Shown here piece after piece: positions 1-6,110 of a stretch of DNA of 8,162 bases (the stretch's first letter is position 1; every line of letters begins with the position of its first letter). This DNA is from Archaeoglobaceae archaeon. Its GTDB lineage: Archaea > Halobacteriota > Archaeoglobi > Archaeoglobales > Archaeoglobaceae. The stretch covers positions 1 to 8,162 of the forward strand of contig JAMOMT010000140.1 of the NCBI GenBank assembly GCA_027066965.1, written 5' to 3'. A program made the position numbers and the translations under genes. Below the pieces are notes generated by a model that was given only the letters and a program-made list of their open reading frames with translations, did not search any database and was not told the DNA's origin.

Positions 1-18
1 CACACACCCGGGTGCGTT

Positions 19-507
19 TTGAGTGGGGATGAGGTTCGAAAACTCGTAGTTGAGGAGAAGCTGATTGAAAATTACATCGATCTCGACAAGCAAGTTCAAC
101 CGAACGGTTTTGACTGTACGCTCAAGGCCGTTTACAGGATAAAAGGTGTTGGAAAGATAGACTTCGACAACACCGAGAGAGTTCTGCCGGAAGTCGAAGA
201 GCTAAAGTTCGACGGAGACTGGGTTTTTCTTGATAGGGGTGTTTATAGAGCGAGGATAAACGAAATCGTTAACCTGCCTAGGAACCTAATGGCCTTCGCG
301 AGGCCGAGGAGCTCCCTCATTAGGTGTGGAGCGAATGTTCTGACTGCCGTGTGGGATGCTGGCTACAGAGGCAGGAGTGAGGTTGGTATAGTCGTTTACA
401 ACGGGCTTTGGCTCAAGAAAAACGCGAGAATAGTTCAGCTCGTGTTCATAAGGCTCAGTGGGGAGAGTGAAGGGTACTCCGGCATTTACCAGAATGAGGG
501 GATTTGA
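19..507 (+). CDS. dut: Archaeal dUTPase (deoxyuridine 5'-triphosphate nucleotidohydrolase)
   Basis: Predicted cytoplasmic enzyme that hydrolyses dUTP to dUMP and pyrophosphate, keeping uracil out of DNA and supplying dUMP for dTMP synthesis. The 162-residue protein has the dCTP deaminase/dUTPase fold motifs in order: QPNGFD (27-32), LDRGVY (71-76), ARPRSSL (94-100), WDAGYRGR (112-119), NARIVQLVF (135-143) and a C-terminal GIYQ. The pattern resembles the archaeal monofunctional dUTPases such as Methanocaldococcus MJ1102. The glutamate that dCTP deaminases need a few residues after the DxGxxG motif is a valine here (about V125), so deaminase activity is unlikely. The chosen start is TTG, with a GGGTG Shine-Dalgarno-like site at 10-14. 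The frame stays open to the left window edge, so a slightly longer N-terminus cannot be excluded. The next gene begins 9 bases after the stop, suggesting co-transcription. Confidence 0.88.
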   Translation: MSGDEVRKLVVEEKLIENYIDLDKQVQPNGFDCTLKAVYRIKGVGKIDFDNTERVLPEVEELKFDGDWVFLDRGVYRARINEIVNLPRNLMAFARPRSSLIRCGANVLTAVWDAGYRGRSEVGIVVYNGLWLKKNARIVQLVFIRLSGESEGYSGIYQNEGI

Positions 508-516
508 GGGGTGGAG

Positions 517-1365
517 ATGACGGGCAGAATGGTCGAAATTCCAGTAACAGACGACCACATGCACCTCTACAAGCACCTCAGACTGAAAGCTCTCGAGGAG
601 TTTAGGAGAGCTGGAGGAACTCACGTTTTTCTTGTAACTCTTCTCTCGAAGCACTACGGGGTTTTTCCGAAAAAGGGCTCTGACTTCCGCGAAATCTTCG
701 ATGCCCACGTTAAGTTGGTGGAGGAAGCGAACGAAATAGTTAAGGCTTATGCAGTTCTTGGCGTTCATCCCGCTGAGATAACGATTCTGGGCGAGAAACT
801 TGGATATGAAAGGGCTGCGGAGATAATGAAGGAGGGCTTGGAGCTTGCAGGGAAGTATGTAGAAGAGGGAAAGGCTGTTGCGATAAAGAGCGGAAGACCT
901 CATTACACTGTCAGCGAGGAGGTATGGCGTTTGAGCAACGAGGTCATGTTCCACGCCTTTGAGGTGGCAAGAGACGCTAGTTGTGCCATCCAGCTCCACA
1001 CCGAGAGCTACAGTAGGAAGGGGATTGAGGAGATAGCCGAACTCGCAAAAAAGGCTGGAATAAAGCTATTTAGGGTTGTGAAGCACTTTGCTCCACCAAG
1101 AGTTGATGAGTTCGAGGAGGTTGGTATATTTCCCTCTGTTATAGCAATGGGAAACAATGCAATAAGGGCTGCCACTCTTGGAGATAGGTTCACTCTCGAA
1201 ACCGACTATATAGACGACCCGGAAAGGCCTGGAGCCGTTCTTGGCCCGAAGACTGTTCCCAAAAAAGTCAAGGAGCTGCTGAGGTGCGGTTTTAGCGAAG
1301 AACTCGTTTTTAAGGTGTGCAAGGACAACGTTGAGAAGGTTTACGGTGTTGAAATAGAGTTATGA
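517..1365 (+). CDS. TatD-related metal-dependent hydrolase, TIM-barrel (archaeal family, substrate unknown)
   Basis: A 282-residue protein of the amidohydrolase/TatD-like superfamily, probably the archaeal family often labelled predicted metal-dependent hydrolase, TIM-barrel fold. Visible motifs are DHMH (13-16), which carries the two N-terminal metal histidines, GVHP (82-85), AIKSGRPHY (122-130), QLHTES (159-164), VKHF (188-191) and LETD (227-230). Likely metal ligands are H14, H16, H161, H190 and D230. Where classical TatD nucleases have a GExGLD glutamate, this protein has a lysine (K124) followed by SGRPHY, so TatD-type DNase activity should not be assumed. Start choice: ATG 517 follows GGTGG (510-514). 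GTG 511 and ATG 529 are in-frame alternatives that leave every motif intact. It lies 9 bases after dut and its stop is 4 bases from the convergent trmI stop. The fold is confident; the substrate is unknown. Confidence 0.8.
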   Translation: MTGRMVEIPVTDDHMHLYKHLRLKALEEFRRAGGTHVFLVTLLSKHYGVFPKKGSDFREIFDAHVKLVEEANEIVKAYAVLGVHPAEITILGEKLGYERAAEIMKEGLELAGKYVEEGKAVAIKSGRPHYTVSEEVWRLSNEVMFHAFEVARDASCAIQLHTESYSRKGIEEIAELAKKAGIKLFRVVKHFAPPRVDEFEEVGIFPSVIAMGNNAIRAATLGDRFTLETDYIDDPERPGAVLGPKTVPKKVKELLRCGFSEELVFKVCKDNVEKVYGVEIEL

Positions 1366-1369
1366 GAGT

Positions 1370-2119
1370 TTAGGTCTTTCTACCCACAACTATGAACCCT
1401 GTGTGCCAGACCCTCGTAACTGGTCTCGTTCCAACCCTCTTGAACTCGTAGTCGTTCTTTAGCAATTCGAAGCATTCGAGCTCAACGAACCCCTCTTTTT
1501 TCATAGTCTCGTAAGCCTTCTTTGAAGGCTCTATGTATGGATTGTAGACAACAAGATAGCTGCCCGTTTTTAGAAGCTCCTTTGCTTTAGGTATGAAGAT
1601 GTGATCGTCCTTCATGTCGAGGACTATCAGGTCGAACTCCTTCTTGAACCCCTCTGCAACTTCGTTGATGTCTCCAACTATCTGGTGGATGTTCTTCAAT
1701 CCTGCAAGTTTGAAGTTCTCTCTCGCAACTCTGGCGAAGTCTGCTCTTTTCTCAACTGTCACGACCTCTCCGTAGGCGTTAAAGTAGGCTATGTAGGCTG
1801 CGAGCATCCCACTCCCAGTTCCAGCATCGAGTACTAGGGAGTCTGGCCTTAGGCCAGTCATCGCTATTATTGCTCCAATGTCCTTGGGCATTATTGGCGT
1901 AGCAGACCTCCTGAAGTGTTTGAAGAAATCTGATGGAGTAAAGGGGAGAATTTTGAACTTGTATCCTTTGTGAGTCTCTACAGTATCTCCATACCTTTTT
2001 TGCCTTAGCTCTTCCAACTTTACGACACCCTTGTGGGTGTGTAGCTCTCCTTCAAAGCTGTTCACGAGGAAGCTATTCTTTCCATCGACGAGGACTGCTG
2101 GTAGCTTTATCTCTGGCAT
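1370..2119 (-). CDS. trmI: tRNA (adenine-N1)-methyltransferase TrmI (positions 57/58)
   Basis: S-adenosylmethionine-dependent methyltransferase that makes m1A in the T-loop of tRNA. Characterised archaeal TrmI enzymes act on A57 and A58 as tetramers. The 249-residue protein has a small beta-rich N-terminal domain (about 1-60), the family linker RRSATPIMPKDIG (70-82), SAM motif I VLDAGTGSG (96-104), the motif II acidic residue in VEKR (E123), a GD pair (149-150) and the catalytic-face LDMKDD (167-172). The C-terminal TRPVTRVWHTGF (231-242) is typical of TrmI. Length matches archaeal homologues. ATG 2119 was chosen because AGAGGT lies 5 bases upstream. An in-frame TTG at 2146, one base after the NAC stop, would add 9 basic residues but has no ribosome binding site. 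It is the second gene of a NAC-trmI operon. Confidence 0.9.
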   Translation of the reverse strand: MPEIKLPAVLVDGKNSFLVNSFEGELHTHKGVVKLEELRQKRYGDTVETHKGYKFKILPFTPSDFFKHFRRSATPIMPKDIGAIIAMTGLRPDSLVLDAGTGSGMLAAYIAYFNAYGEVVTVEKRADFARVARENFKLAGLKNIHQIVGDINEVAEGFKKEFDLIVLDMKDDHIFIPKAKELLKTGSYLVVYNPYIEPSKKAYETMKKEGFVELECFELLKNDYEFKRVGTRPVTRVWHTGFIVVGRKT

Positions 2120-2124
2120 CTTAA

Positions 2125-2130
2125 ACCTCT
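2125..2130 (-). promoter_or_regulatory. Shine-Dalgarno site of trmI
   Basis: AGAGGT on the minus strand, 5 bases before ATG 2119 and complementary to the archaeal 16S rRNA 3' end. It decides the trmI start in favour of ATG 2119 over the upstream TTG 2146. Confidence 0.6.
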
Positions 2131-2147
2131 TAGACTTTTTAAGCAAT

Positions 2148-2477
2148 TTATTTCTCTTGGAGCTTCATCAGAGCCTCAGCGAGATCTCCTTTCGCCTCCT
2201 CTAACGCCTTCCTCGCCTCCTCCTTGCTAACTCCCGCCTGCTCCGCTATCAGCTCCACATCCTCCTCGCTTATCTCTATCTTCTCCACGAGCTCGTAGCT
2301 GCCGGTAATCTGGAATGTCTCAACTCCTCTTGCGCTCATCTTGGTCACGCTCGGATTCTTGAAGACGTACTCCTCGCTCTTCGTTCGAATTATCACTTCT
2401 ACAGCCGGGACCTCCTCGATGTCTATACCCATCTGCTTCATCATCTTCTTCAGCTGGGCAGGGTTGGTTGGAAACAT
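2148..2477 (-). CDS. nac: Nascent polypeptide-associated complex protein (archaeal NAC)
   Basis: Ribosome-associated protein that contacts nascent chains near the exit tunnel. Archaea have only an alpha-type subunit, which forms homodimers. The 109-residue protein starts with a short basic helix (PAQLKKMMKQMG, 6-17), characteristic of the archaeal family. The NAC beta-domain follows at about 24-65 (VEVIIRTKSEEYVF, then ARGVETFQITG). A C-terminal UBA domain lies at about 71-107 and includes EEDVELIAEQAGVSKEEA. Length is normal for the family. The ATG lies about 26 bases from the centre of a TATA box, so the mRNA is predicted to be leaderless. The only purine-rich GAGGTA (2491-2496) is 13 bases from the ATG, too far for a normal Shine-Dalgarno site. 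It is the first gene of the operon with trmI and diverges from metG. Confidence 0.95.
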   Translation of the reverse strand: MFPTNPAQLKKMMKQMGIDIEEVPAVEVIIRTKSEEYVFKNPSVTKMSARGVETFQITGSYELVEKIEISEEDVELIAEQAGVSKEEARKALEEAKGDLAEALMKLQEK

Positions 2478-2498
2478 GTGTTGGGCTTTTTACCTCGC

Positions 2499-2507
2499 TT
2501 TATATTT
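2499..2507 (-). promoter_or_regulatory. TATA box of the nac-trmI operon (predicted leaderless start)
   Basis: AAATATAAA on the minus strand, preceded by purine-rich GCAAAG that could serve as a BRE. Its centre is 26 bases upstream of the A of the nac ATG, which puts transcription initiation on or beside the start codon. Two copies of GAGGTAAA (2489-2496 and 2518-2525, minus strand) bracket it, 29 bases apart. Confidence 0.55.
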
Positions 2508-2584
2508 CTTTGCGGTATTTACCTCTTGTTTTCTTCTGCTTTTTGTTGTTAGCTTGGCTGTTGAACTTGGTTAAACTTTGGTTG

Positions 2585-2596
2585 TTAAGCGCTTAA
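2585..2596. repeat. 12-bp perfect palindrome, possible operator
   Basis: TTAAGCGCTTAA is a perfect inverted repeat in the nac/metG divergent promoter region. It lies about 57 bases upstream of the metG TATA box and about 78 bases from the nac TATA box. It overlaps by two bases a second palindrome (2595-2609). The position suits a regulator-binding site, but no regulator gene lies nearby, and the function is inference. Confidence 0.45.
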
Positions 2597-2609
2597 TGTT
2601 GCCAACATT
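2595..2609. repeat. 15-bp inverted repeat (7-1-7), possible operator
   Basis: AATGTTG and CAACATT flank a single C, giving perfect 7-base arms. It ends 43 bases before the metG TATA box and adjoins the palindrome at 2585-2596. As RNA it could form no useful hairpin with a one-base loop, so a dimeric protein-binding site is the more natural reading. Function is unproven. Confidence 0.45.
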
Positions 2610-2652
2610 GTCTTTCTGCGTCGATAGAGTTATTGATAAAGTTTGGTAGAAT

Positions 2653-2660
2653 CTATATAG
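2653..2660 (+). promoter_or_regulatory. TATA box of metG (predicted leaderless start)
   Basis: CTATATAG, centred about 26 bases upstream of the metG ATG at 2682. There is no Shine-Dalgarno sequence in the intervening CCCACTCTCATCTCTCGTGC, which fits a leaderless mRNA starting at or next to the ATG. Confidence 0.6.
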
Positions 2661-2681
2661 CCCACTCTCATCTCTCGTGCC

Positions 2682-4700
2682 ATGAGGCTGATAACGTGCG
2701 GTTTACCTTACGCCAACGGGAAAGCACACATAGGTCACCTTAGAACCTACATACCGGCAGACGTTTACGTTCGCTACCTGAGGCTGATGGGAGAAAAAGT
2801 CCTCTTCATATGCGGTAGCGACTGTCATGGCACTCCAATAGTTGTAAACGCGGAGAAGGAGGGTATAGAGCCGAGGAAACTCGTCGACAGGTATCACGAG
2901 CACTTCAAAAAGGTCTTTGCCGCTGTGGGCGTTGAATTCGACTTCTTCGGCAGAACCGACAGCGATTACCACCACGAGATGACAACAAACTTTGTTAAAA
3001 GGCTGATTGACAACGGCTACGTTTACTCCAAGGAAATAGAGCTCGCTTACTGCCCCAACTGCAAGAGATTCCTGCCAGACAGGTATGTTGAGGGGATATG
3101 CCCCTACTGCGGAGCCATAGCGAGAGGAGATGAATGCGATCAGGGTTGTGGTAGATATCTTGAGCCGGGGGAGATAAAGGAGCCGAGGTGCAAGATATGT
3201 GGCACTAAAGCTGAGTTTAGGAAGCAGAAGCACTACTTTTTCAAGCTCACGGCCTTCAAGGACTTCCTGCTGGACTACCTCGAAAAGCTGAAGGGAACCG
3301 AGAACGCTCTAAACTACGCGAAGCAGTGGGTCAGGCAGGAGCTGAAGGACTGGTGCATAACGAGAAACCTCGAGTGGGGAGTCAAGTTCCCGGGGGAAGA
3401 CCTTGTCGTTTACGTGTGGGTTGACGCACCTATAGGCTACATCTCCTACACGAGAGAGGCGTGCAAGGAGAAGGGCTGTGACTGGGAGCAGATATGGATC
3501 AAAGGTGTGAGGAAGGAGGGAGAGATAAGGTGGGCAAACATAACACATTTCATAGGTCTCGACATCGTCTACCATCACTGCATATTCTGGCCTGCCATGC
3601 TTAAAGCTGCGGACTTCGCCTTACCTTCAGCTGTCGTTGCGAGCGGTATGGTCAAGGTTGAGGGCAAGACATTCTCGAAGTCGAGAGGCTATGTAGTCTG
3701 GGTCGAGGATGACTACCTTAAAGCCGGATTCGACCCGGACTACCTGAGGTACTACATTGTGAACTATACATCCCACCAAAAAGATCTAAACTTTTCTTGG
3801 AAGGTTTTTATGGATAAGGTGAATAATGAACTCATAGCCAACCTTGGGAACTTCATATACAGGGTTCTTCACTTCGCTTGGAAAAACTTTGGCGGGGATG
3901 TGTGGGATCTCGTTAACTCTGATGAAGTTTTGGATGATCAGGTTGTAGAGGCAATTGAAAAAGCGAGAGACGAAATAGTCAAAGCACTTGAGGAGTGGGA
4001 GTTCAAGGTCGCGAGCGACGCGTTTATGGAGCTTGCGAGCTTTGGAAACAACTACTTCCAGAGCAGAGAGCCTTGGGAGCTAATCAAGAAAGATAGGGGG
4101 GAGTGCGCGAAAGTCATGGCGAACTGTTTGCACTTAGTAAAGGCACTTGTAATCCTCTCGTATCCGGTTCTACCATTCTCGATGAGCAAGGTTGCGGATT
4201 TCATAGGGCTGAAGGATTTCAGCTTCGACGACGTATCAAAGTTCGAGAAAGTAAGAGTAGTGAAAAAGCCAAAGCTACCGTTCAAAAAGGTAGAGGAGGA
4301 GAAGATAGAAGAGATGGAGAGAATAATGCTTGAGAGGATAAGGAAGGCTGAGGAAAAGGAGAAAGCTTCAAAGAGCGAGTACGTAACGATAGACGAGTTC
4401 AAGAAGCTCGACATCAGAGTAGGCAGGATAGTGAAGGCGGAGAAGATAAAGAAGAGCCGCAAGCTGATAAGGCTCGAGGTGGATATTGGAGGGGAGGTCA
4501 GGCAGATAGTTGCGGGAATAGCTGAGACCTACGAACCAGAGGAACTCGTTGGAAAGCTCGTAGTAGTTCTCACGAACATGAAGCCGGCAAAGCTCATGGG
4601 GGTAGAGAGCCAGGGAATGCTTTTAGCTGCTGATGTTGACGGAAAAGCCGTTCTGCTAATGCCTGAGAGAGAAGTACCTCCTGGCAGCAAGGTGAGATGA
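2682..4700 (+). CDS. metG: Methionyl-tRNA synthetase with fused C-terminal tRNA-binding domain
   Basis: Class I aminoacyl-tRNA synthetase that charges tRNA-Met. The 672-residue protein begins with LPYANGKAHIGH (8-19), whose HIGH signature is at 16-19. The zinc-knuckle insertion at about 121-175 has eight cysteines (C124, C127, C140, C143, C152, C156, C170, C173), enough for two zinc sites. One pair is spaced CxxxC (C152/C156) instead of the expected CxxC. The second class I signature is KTFSKS (329-334), equivalent to KMSKS. The alpha-helical anticodon-binding domain is at about 375-520. A charged helical linker (about 535-565) leads to a Trbp111/EMAP-II-like OB-fold at 568-672 (DEFKKLDIRVGRI, GMLLAADV), which binds the tRNA outer corner. 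Some archaea encode that module separately; here it is fused. ATG 2682 is supported by the TATA spacing. The end overlaps the next gene by 4 bases (ATGA). Confidence 0.97.
   Translation: MRLITCGLPYANGKAHIGHLRTYIPADVYVRYLRLMGEKVLFICGSDCHGTPIVVNAEKEGIEPRKLVDRYHEHFKKVFAAVGVEFDFFGRTDSDYHHEMTTNFVKRLIDNGYVYSKEIELAYCPNCKRFLPDRYVEGICPYCGAIARGDECDQGCGRYLEPGEIKEPRCKICGTKAEFRKQKHYFFKLTAFKDFLLDYLEKLKGTENALNYAKQWVRQELKDWCITRNLEWGVKFPGEDLVVYVWVDAPIGYISYTREACKEKGCDWEQIWIKGVRKEGEIRWANITHFIGLDIVYHHCIFWPAMLKAADFALPSAVVASGMVKVEGKTFSKSRGYVVWVEDDYLKAGFDPDYLRYYIVNYTSHQKDLNFSWKVFMDKVNNELIANLGNFIYRVLHFAWKNFGGDVWDLVNSDEVLDDQVVEAIEKARDEIVKALEEWEFKVASDAFMELASFGNNYFQSREPWELIKKDRGECAKVMANCLHLVKALVILSYPVLPFSMSKVADFIGLKDFSFDDVSKFEKVRVVKKPKLPFKKVEEEKIEEMERIMLERIRKAEEKEKASKSEYVTIDEFKKLDIRVGRIVKAEKIKKSRKLIRLEVDIGGEVRQIVAGIAETYEPEELVGKLVVVLTNMKPAKLMGVESQGMLLAADVDGKAVLLMPEREVPPGSKVR
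4691..4695 (+). promoter_or_regulatory. Shine-Dalgarno-like site of the kinase-like gene, inside metG
   Basis: GGTGA within the last codons of metG, one base before the overlapping ATG at 4697. With the ATGA stop/start overlap it suggests translational coupling to metG. Confidence 0.4.
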
Positions 4701-5272
4701 AACGAGAAGTGGTGAGGAAGGCAATACACTTCCTCGGTTTGCTTTACATTCCCTCCTACATTTTTCTTGGTAGAAATGTAACCTTAGCTGCGGTTGTTGC
4801 TCTTACGGCCTCATCTGCTCTTATTGAGGCTTTACGCCTGTTCGGGAAGCTTCGTATTCCATCTCTTTTGCTGAGAGATCACGAGAGAAACAGACCAGCA
4901 GCCTACCTGTACTTTGGAATTGCCATGAGTGTTGTAACGGCCATCTTTCCAGAAGATGCCTGCTTTTCTGCAATAGTTTGTGGGATAGTCGGCGATGGAG
5001 TTGCCGGGATAGCAAAGAGAGCTGAAAGACTCAGAAAGCTTAGCCATTTGCTGATGTTTGCTATTAGCTTTCTTGCTCTTTACCTTCTGACTCTCAAACC
5101 TTTCCCCTCAGCCGTGGCAACTGTTGTGGCCGTTGTAGCTGAAAGATATCCAAGGATAGGGAAAATTTATGTTGACGATAACCTGAGTATCCCCCTTCTC
5201 TCGTCCCTGTCCTTCTGGCTTTTCTCCTCCATTTCGTTACTAGTAGTTCAGATTTATTTAGATATATCGTGA
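4697..5272 (+). CDS. Membrane protein of the dolichol/polyprenol kinase (SEC59/VTE5/DGK1-like) family
   Basis: A 191-residue integral membrane protein with several predicted membrane segments (roughly 12-25, 28-48, 69-84, 88-106, 116-133, 137-149 and 165-188). Family marks are RKAIHFLG (7-14), ALIEALR (41-47), RNRPAAYLYFG (64-74) and GDGVAG (99-104). The last corresponds to the GDxxA nucleotide-handling motif of CTP-dependent dolichol, phytol and diacylglycerol kinases. Known relatives phosphorylate a lipid alcohol with CTP. In an archaeon a plausible role is salvage or formation of polyprenyl/dolichyl phosphate for glycosylation, or another isoprenoid phosphate; this is inference. Archaeal members are often annotated loosely as phosphatidate cytidylyltransferase. 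The start overlaps metG by 4 bases, so the two are likely co-transcribed without an obvious pathway link. Confidence 0.72.
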   Translation: MKREVVRKAIHFLGLLYIPSYIFLGRNVTLAAVVALTASSALIEALRLFGKLRIPSLLLRDHERNRPAAYLYFGIAMSVVTAIFPEDACFSAIVCGIVGDGVAGIAKRAERLRKLSHLLMFAISFLALYLLTLKPFPSAVATVVAVVAERYPRIGKIYVDDNLSIPLLSSLSFWLFSSISLLVVQIYLDIS

Positions 5273-5286
5273 AAAATCAACATAGT

Positions 5287-5298
5287 GTTAAAATATTG
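5287..5298 (+). promoter_or_regulatory. Possible TATA element for queC
   Basis: GTTAAAATATTG lies in the AT-rich gap after the kinase-like gene. Initiation about 26 bases from its centre would fall near 5319, leaving a short leader before ATG 5336. Immediately downstream is a direct repeat of TGTCAAA (5297-5303 and 5306-5312). An alternative TATA-like run, TTTATTTAGATATAT, lies inside the end of the preceding gene (5253-5267). Confidence 0.3.
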
Positions 5299-5335
5299 TC
5301 AAAAATGTCAAATACCCATCAGCCAAAGCCTCTTT

Positions 5336-6064
5336 ATGCCCGTGATGATCCTTAGCGGTGGATTAGATTCTTCGACTCTCCTCTGGTACTTGTGCTCTCA
5401 GGGTAAGCCTGTTCACGCCCTCACTTTCAACTACGGCCAGAGGCACAGCAGGGAGATAGAGCACGCGAAAAAGGTCGTTGAGGCTGCCAGAAAGGAGGGT
5501 TTTGACGTCTCGCATGAAGTAGTTGACATCTCCTCCATTTCCCACCTGATCTCCTCAGGAGCCCTAACGGGTGAGGAGGAAGTGCCCCACGGCTTCTATA
5601 CGGACGAGAGGCAGAAGATAACGGTTGTGCCGAACAGGAACATGATCATGCTCTCCATAGCTGCCGGCTACGCTGTAAAGCTGGGAGAAAAGGAGATCTA
5701 CTACGCGGCCCACAAGTCCGACTACGCAATATACCCCGACTGTAGGAAGGAGTTCGTCAAGGCCCTCGATGCCGCTATATACTTAGCAACTCTCTTTACT
5801 CCAGTTGAGCTTAAAGCCCCCTTCGTCGACATGACAAAGGTAGAGGTCGTTTCTCTCGGCCTAAAGCTTGGAGTACCCTACGAACTCACATGGAGTTGCT
5901 ACGAGGGTGGCGAAAGGCCGTGCCTGAAGTGTGGAACTTGCCTTGAGAGGACAGAAGCTTTCCTGCTGAACAACGCAAAAGACCCTCTTCTGAGCGACGA
6001 GGAGTGGGAGAAGGCGGTTGAGGAATACAGGAAGTACGAGAATTCGGAAAAGTTATCACAGTAA
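5336..6064 (+). CDS. queC: 7-cyano-7-deazaguanine (preQ0) synthase QueC
   Basis: ATP-dependent enzyme that converts 7-carboxy-7-deazaguanine and ammonia to preQ0. In archaea preQ0 is inserted at tRNA position 15 by arcTGT and then converted to archaeosine. The 242-residue protein shows the PP-loop SGGLDSS (7-13), FNYGQRHSREIE (31-42), VPNRNM (98-103), AAHKSDY (124-130) and YPDCR (133-137). The C-terminal zinc site has four cysteines, C188, C196, C199 and C202, in CYEGGERPCLKCGTC. All expected catalytic parts are present and the length is normal. ATG 5336 was chosen because QueC proteins begin a few residues before the PP-loop. An in-frame GTG at 5285 would add 17 residues from AT-rich sequence that looks like promoter, and ATG 5345 is a shorter alternative. 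No clear Shine-Dalgarno site is visible. Confidence 0.95.
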   Translation: MPVMILSGGLDSSTLLWYLCSQGKPVHALTFNYGQRHSREIEHAKKVVEAARKEGFDVSHEVVDISSISHLISSGALTGEEEVPHGFYTDERQKITVVPNRNMIMLSIAAGYAVKLGEKEIYYAAHKSDYAIYPDCRKEFVKALDAAIYLATLFTPVELKAPFVDMTKVEVVSLGLKLGVPYELTWSCYEGGERPCLKCGTCLERTEAFLLNNAKDPLLSDEEWEKAVEEYRKYENSEKLSQ

Positions 6065-6080
6065 ACGTTAAAGCGATAGT

Positions 6081-6088
6081 TTTATATC
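6081..6088 (+). promoter_or_regulatory. TATA box of the membrane protein / actin-like operon (predicted leaderless start)
   Basis: TTTATATC, centred about 26 bases before the ATG at 6111, with purine-rich AAAGCGATAG upstream as a possible BRE. No ribosome binding site lies between it and the ATG. It is the best TATA match in the window and marks 6111 as the head of a new transcription unit separate from queC. Confidence 0.65.
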
Positions 6089-6110
6089 CTACTCTGGCAA
6101 GCAACTCGTA

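Noticed and set aside
5..14. Palindrome CACCCGGGTG at the left edge
   Set aside because: It is short, overlaps the likely ribosome binding site of dut, and its upstream context is outside the window, so no function can be argued.
286..999. 237-residue open frame on the minus strand across dut and the hydrolase gene
   Set aside because: It lies antisense to two genes with clear family motifs, and its own translation shows no recognisable motif and an odd Ser/Leu/His-rich composition.
1363..1372. Terminator between the convergent hydrolase and trmI genes
   Set aside because: Only 4 bases separate the stop codons and there is no T-tract or hairpin, so no terminator can be placed. The transcripts probably overlap into each other's genes.
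2120..2146. trmI start at TTG 2146
   Set aside because: It is one base after the nac stop without a Shine-Dalgarno site, whereas ATG 2119 has AGAGGT 5 bases upstream.
5285..5335. N-terminal extension of QueC from GTG 5285, including a CQKC pair
   Set aside because: QueC proteins normally start just before the PP-loop, and these 51 bases are AT-rich with a TATA-like element and repeats, so they read better as promoter and leader. The CxxC is probably chance.
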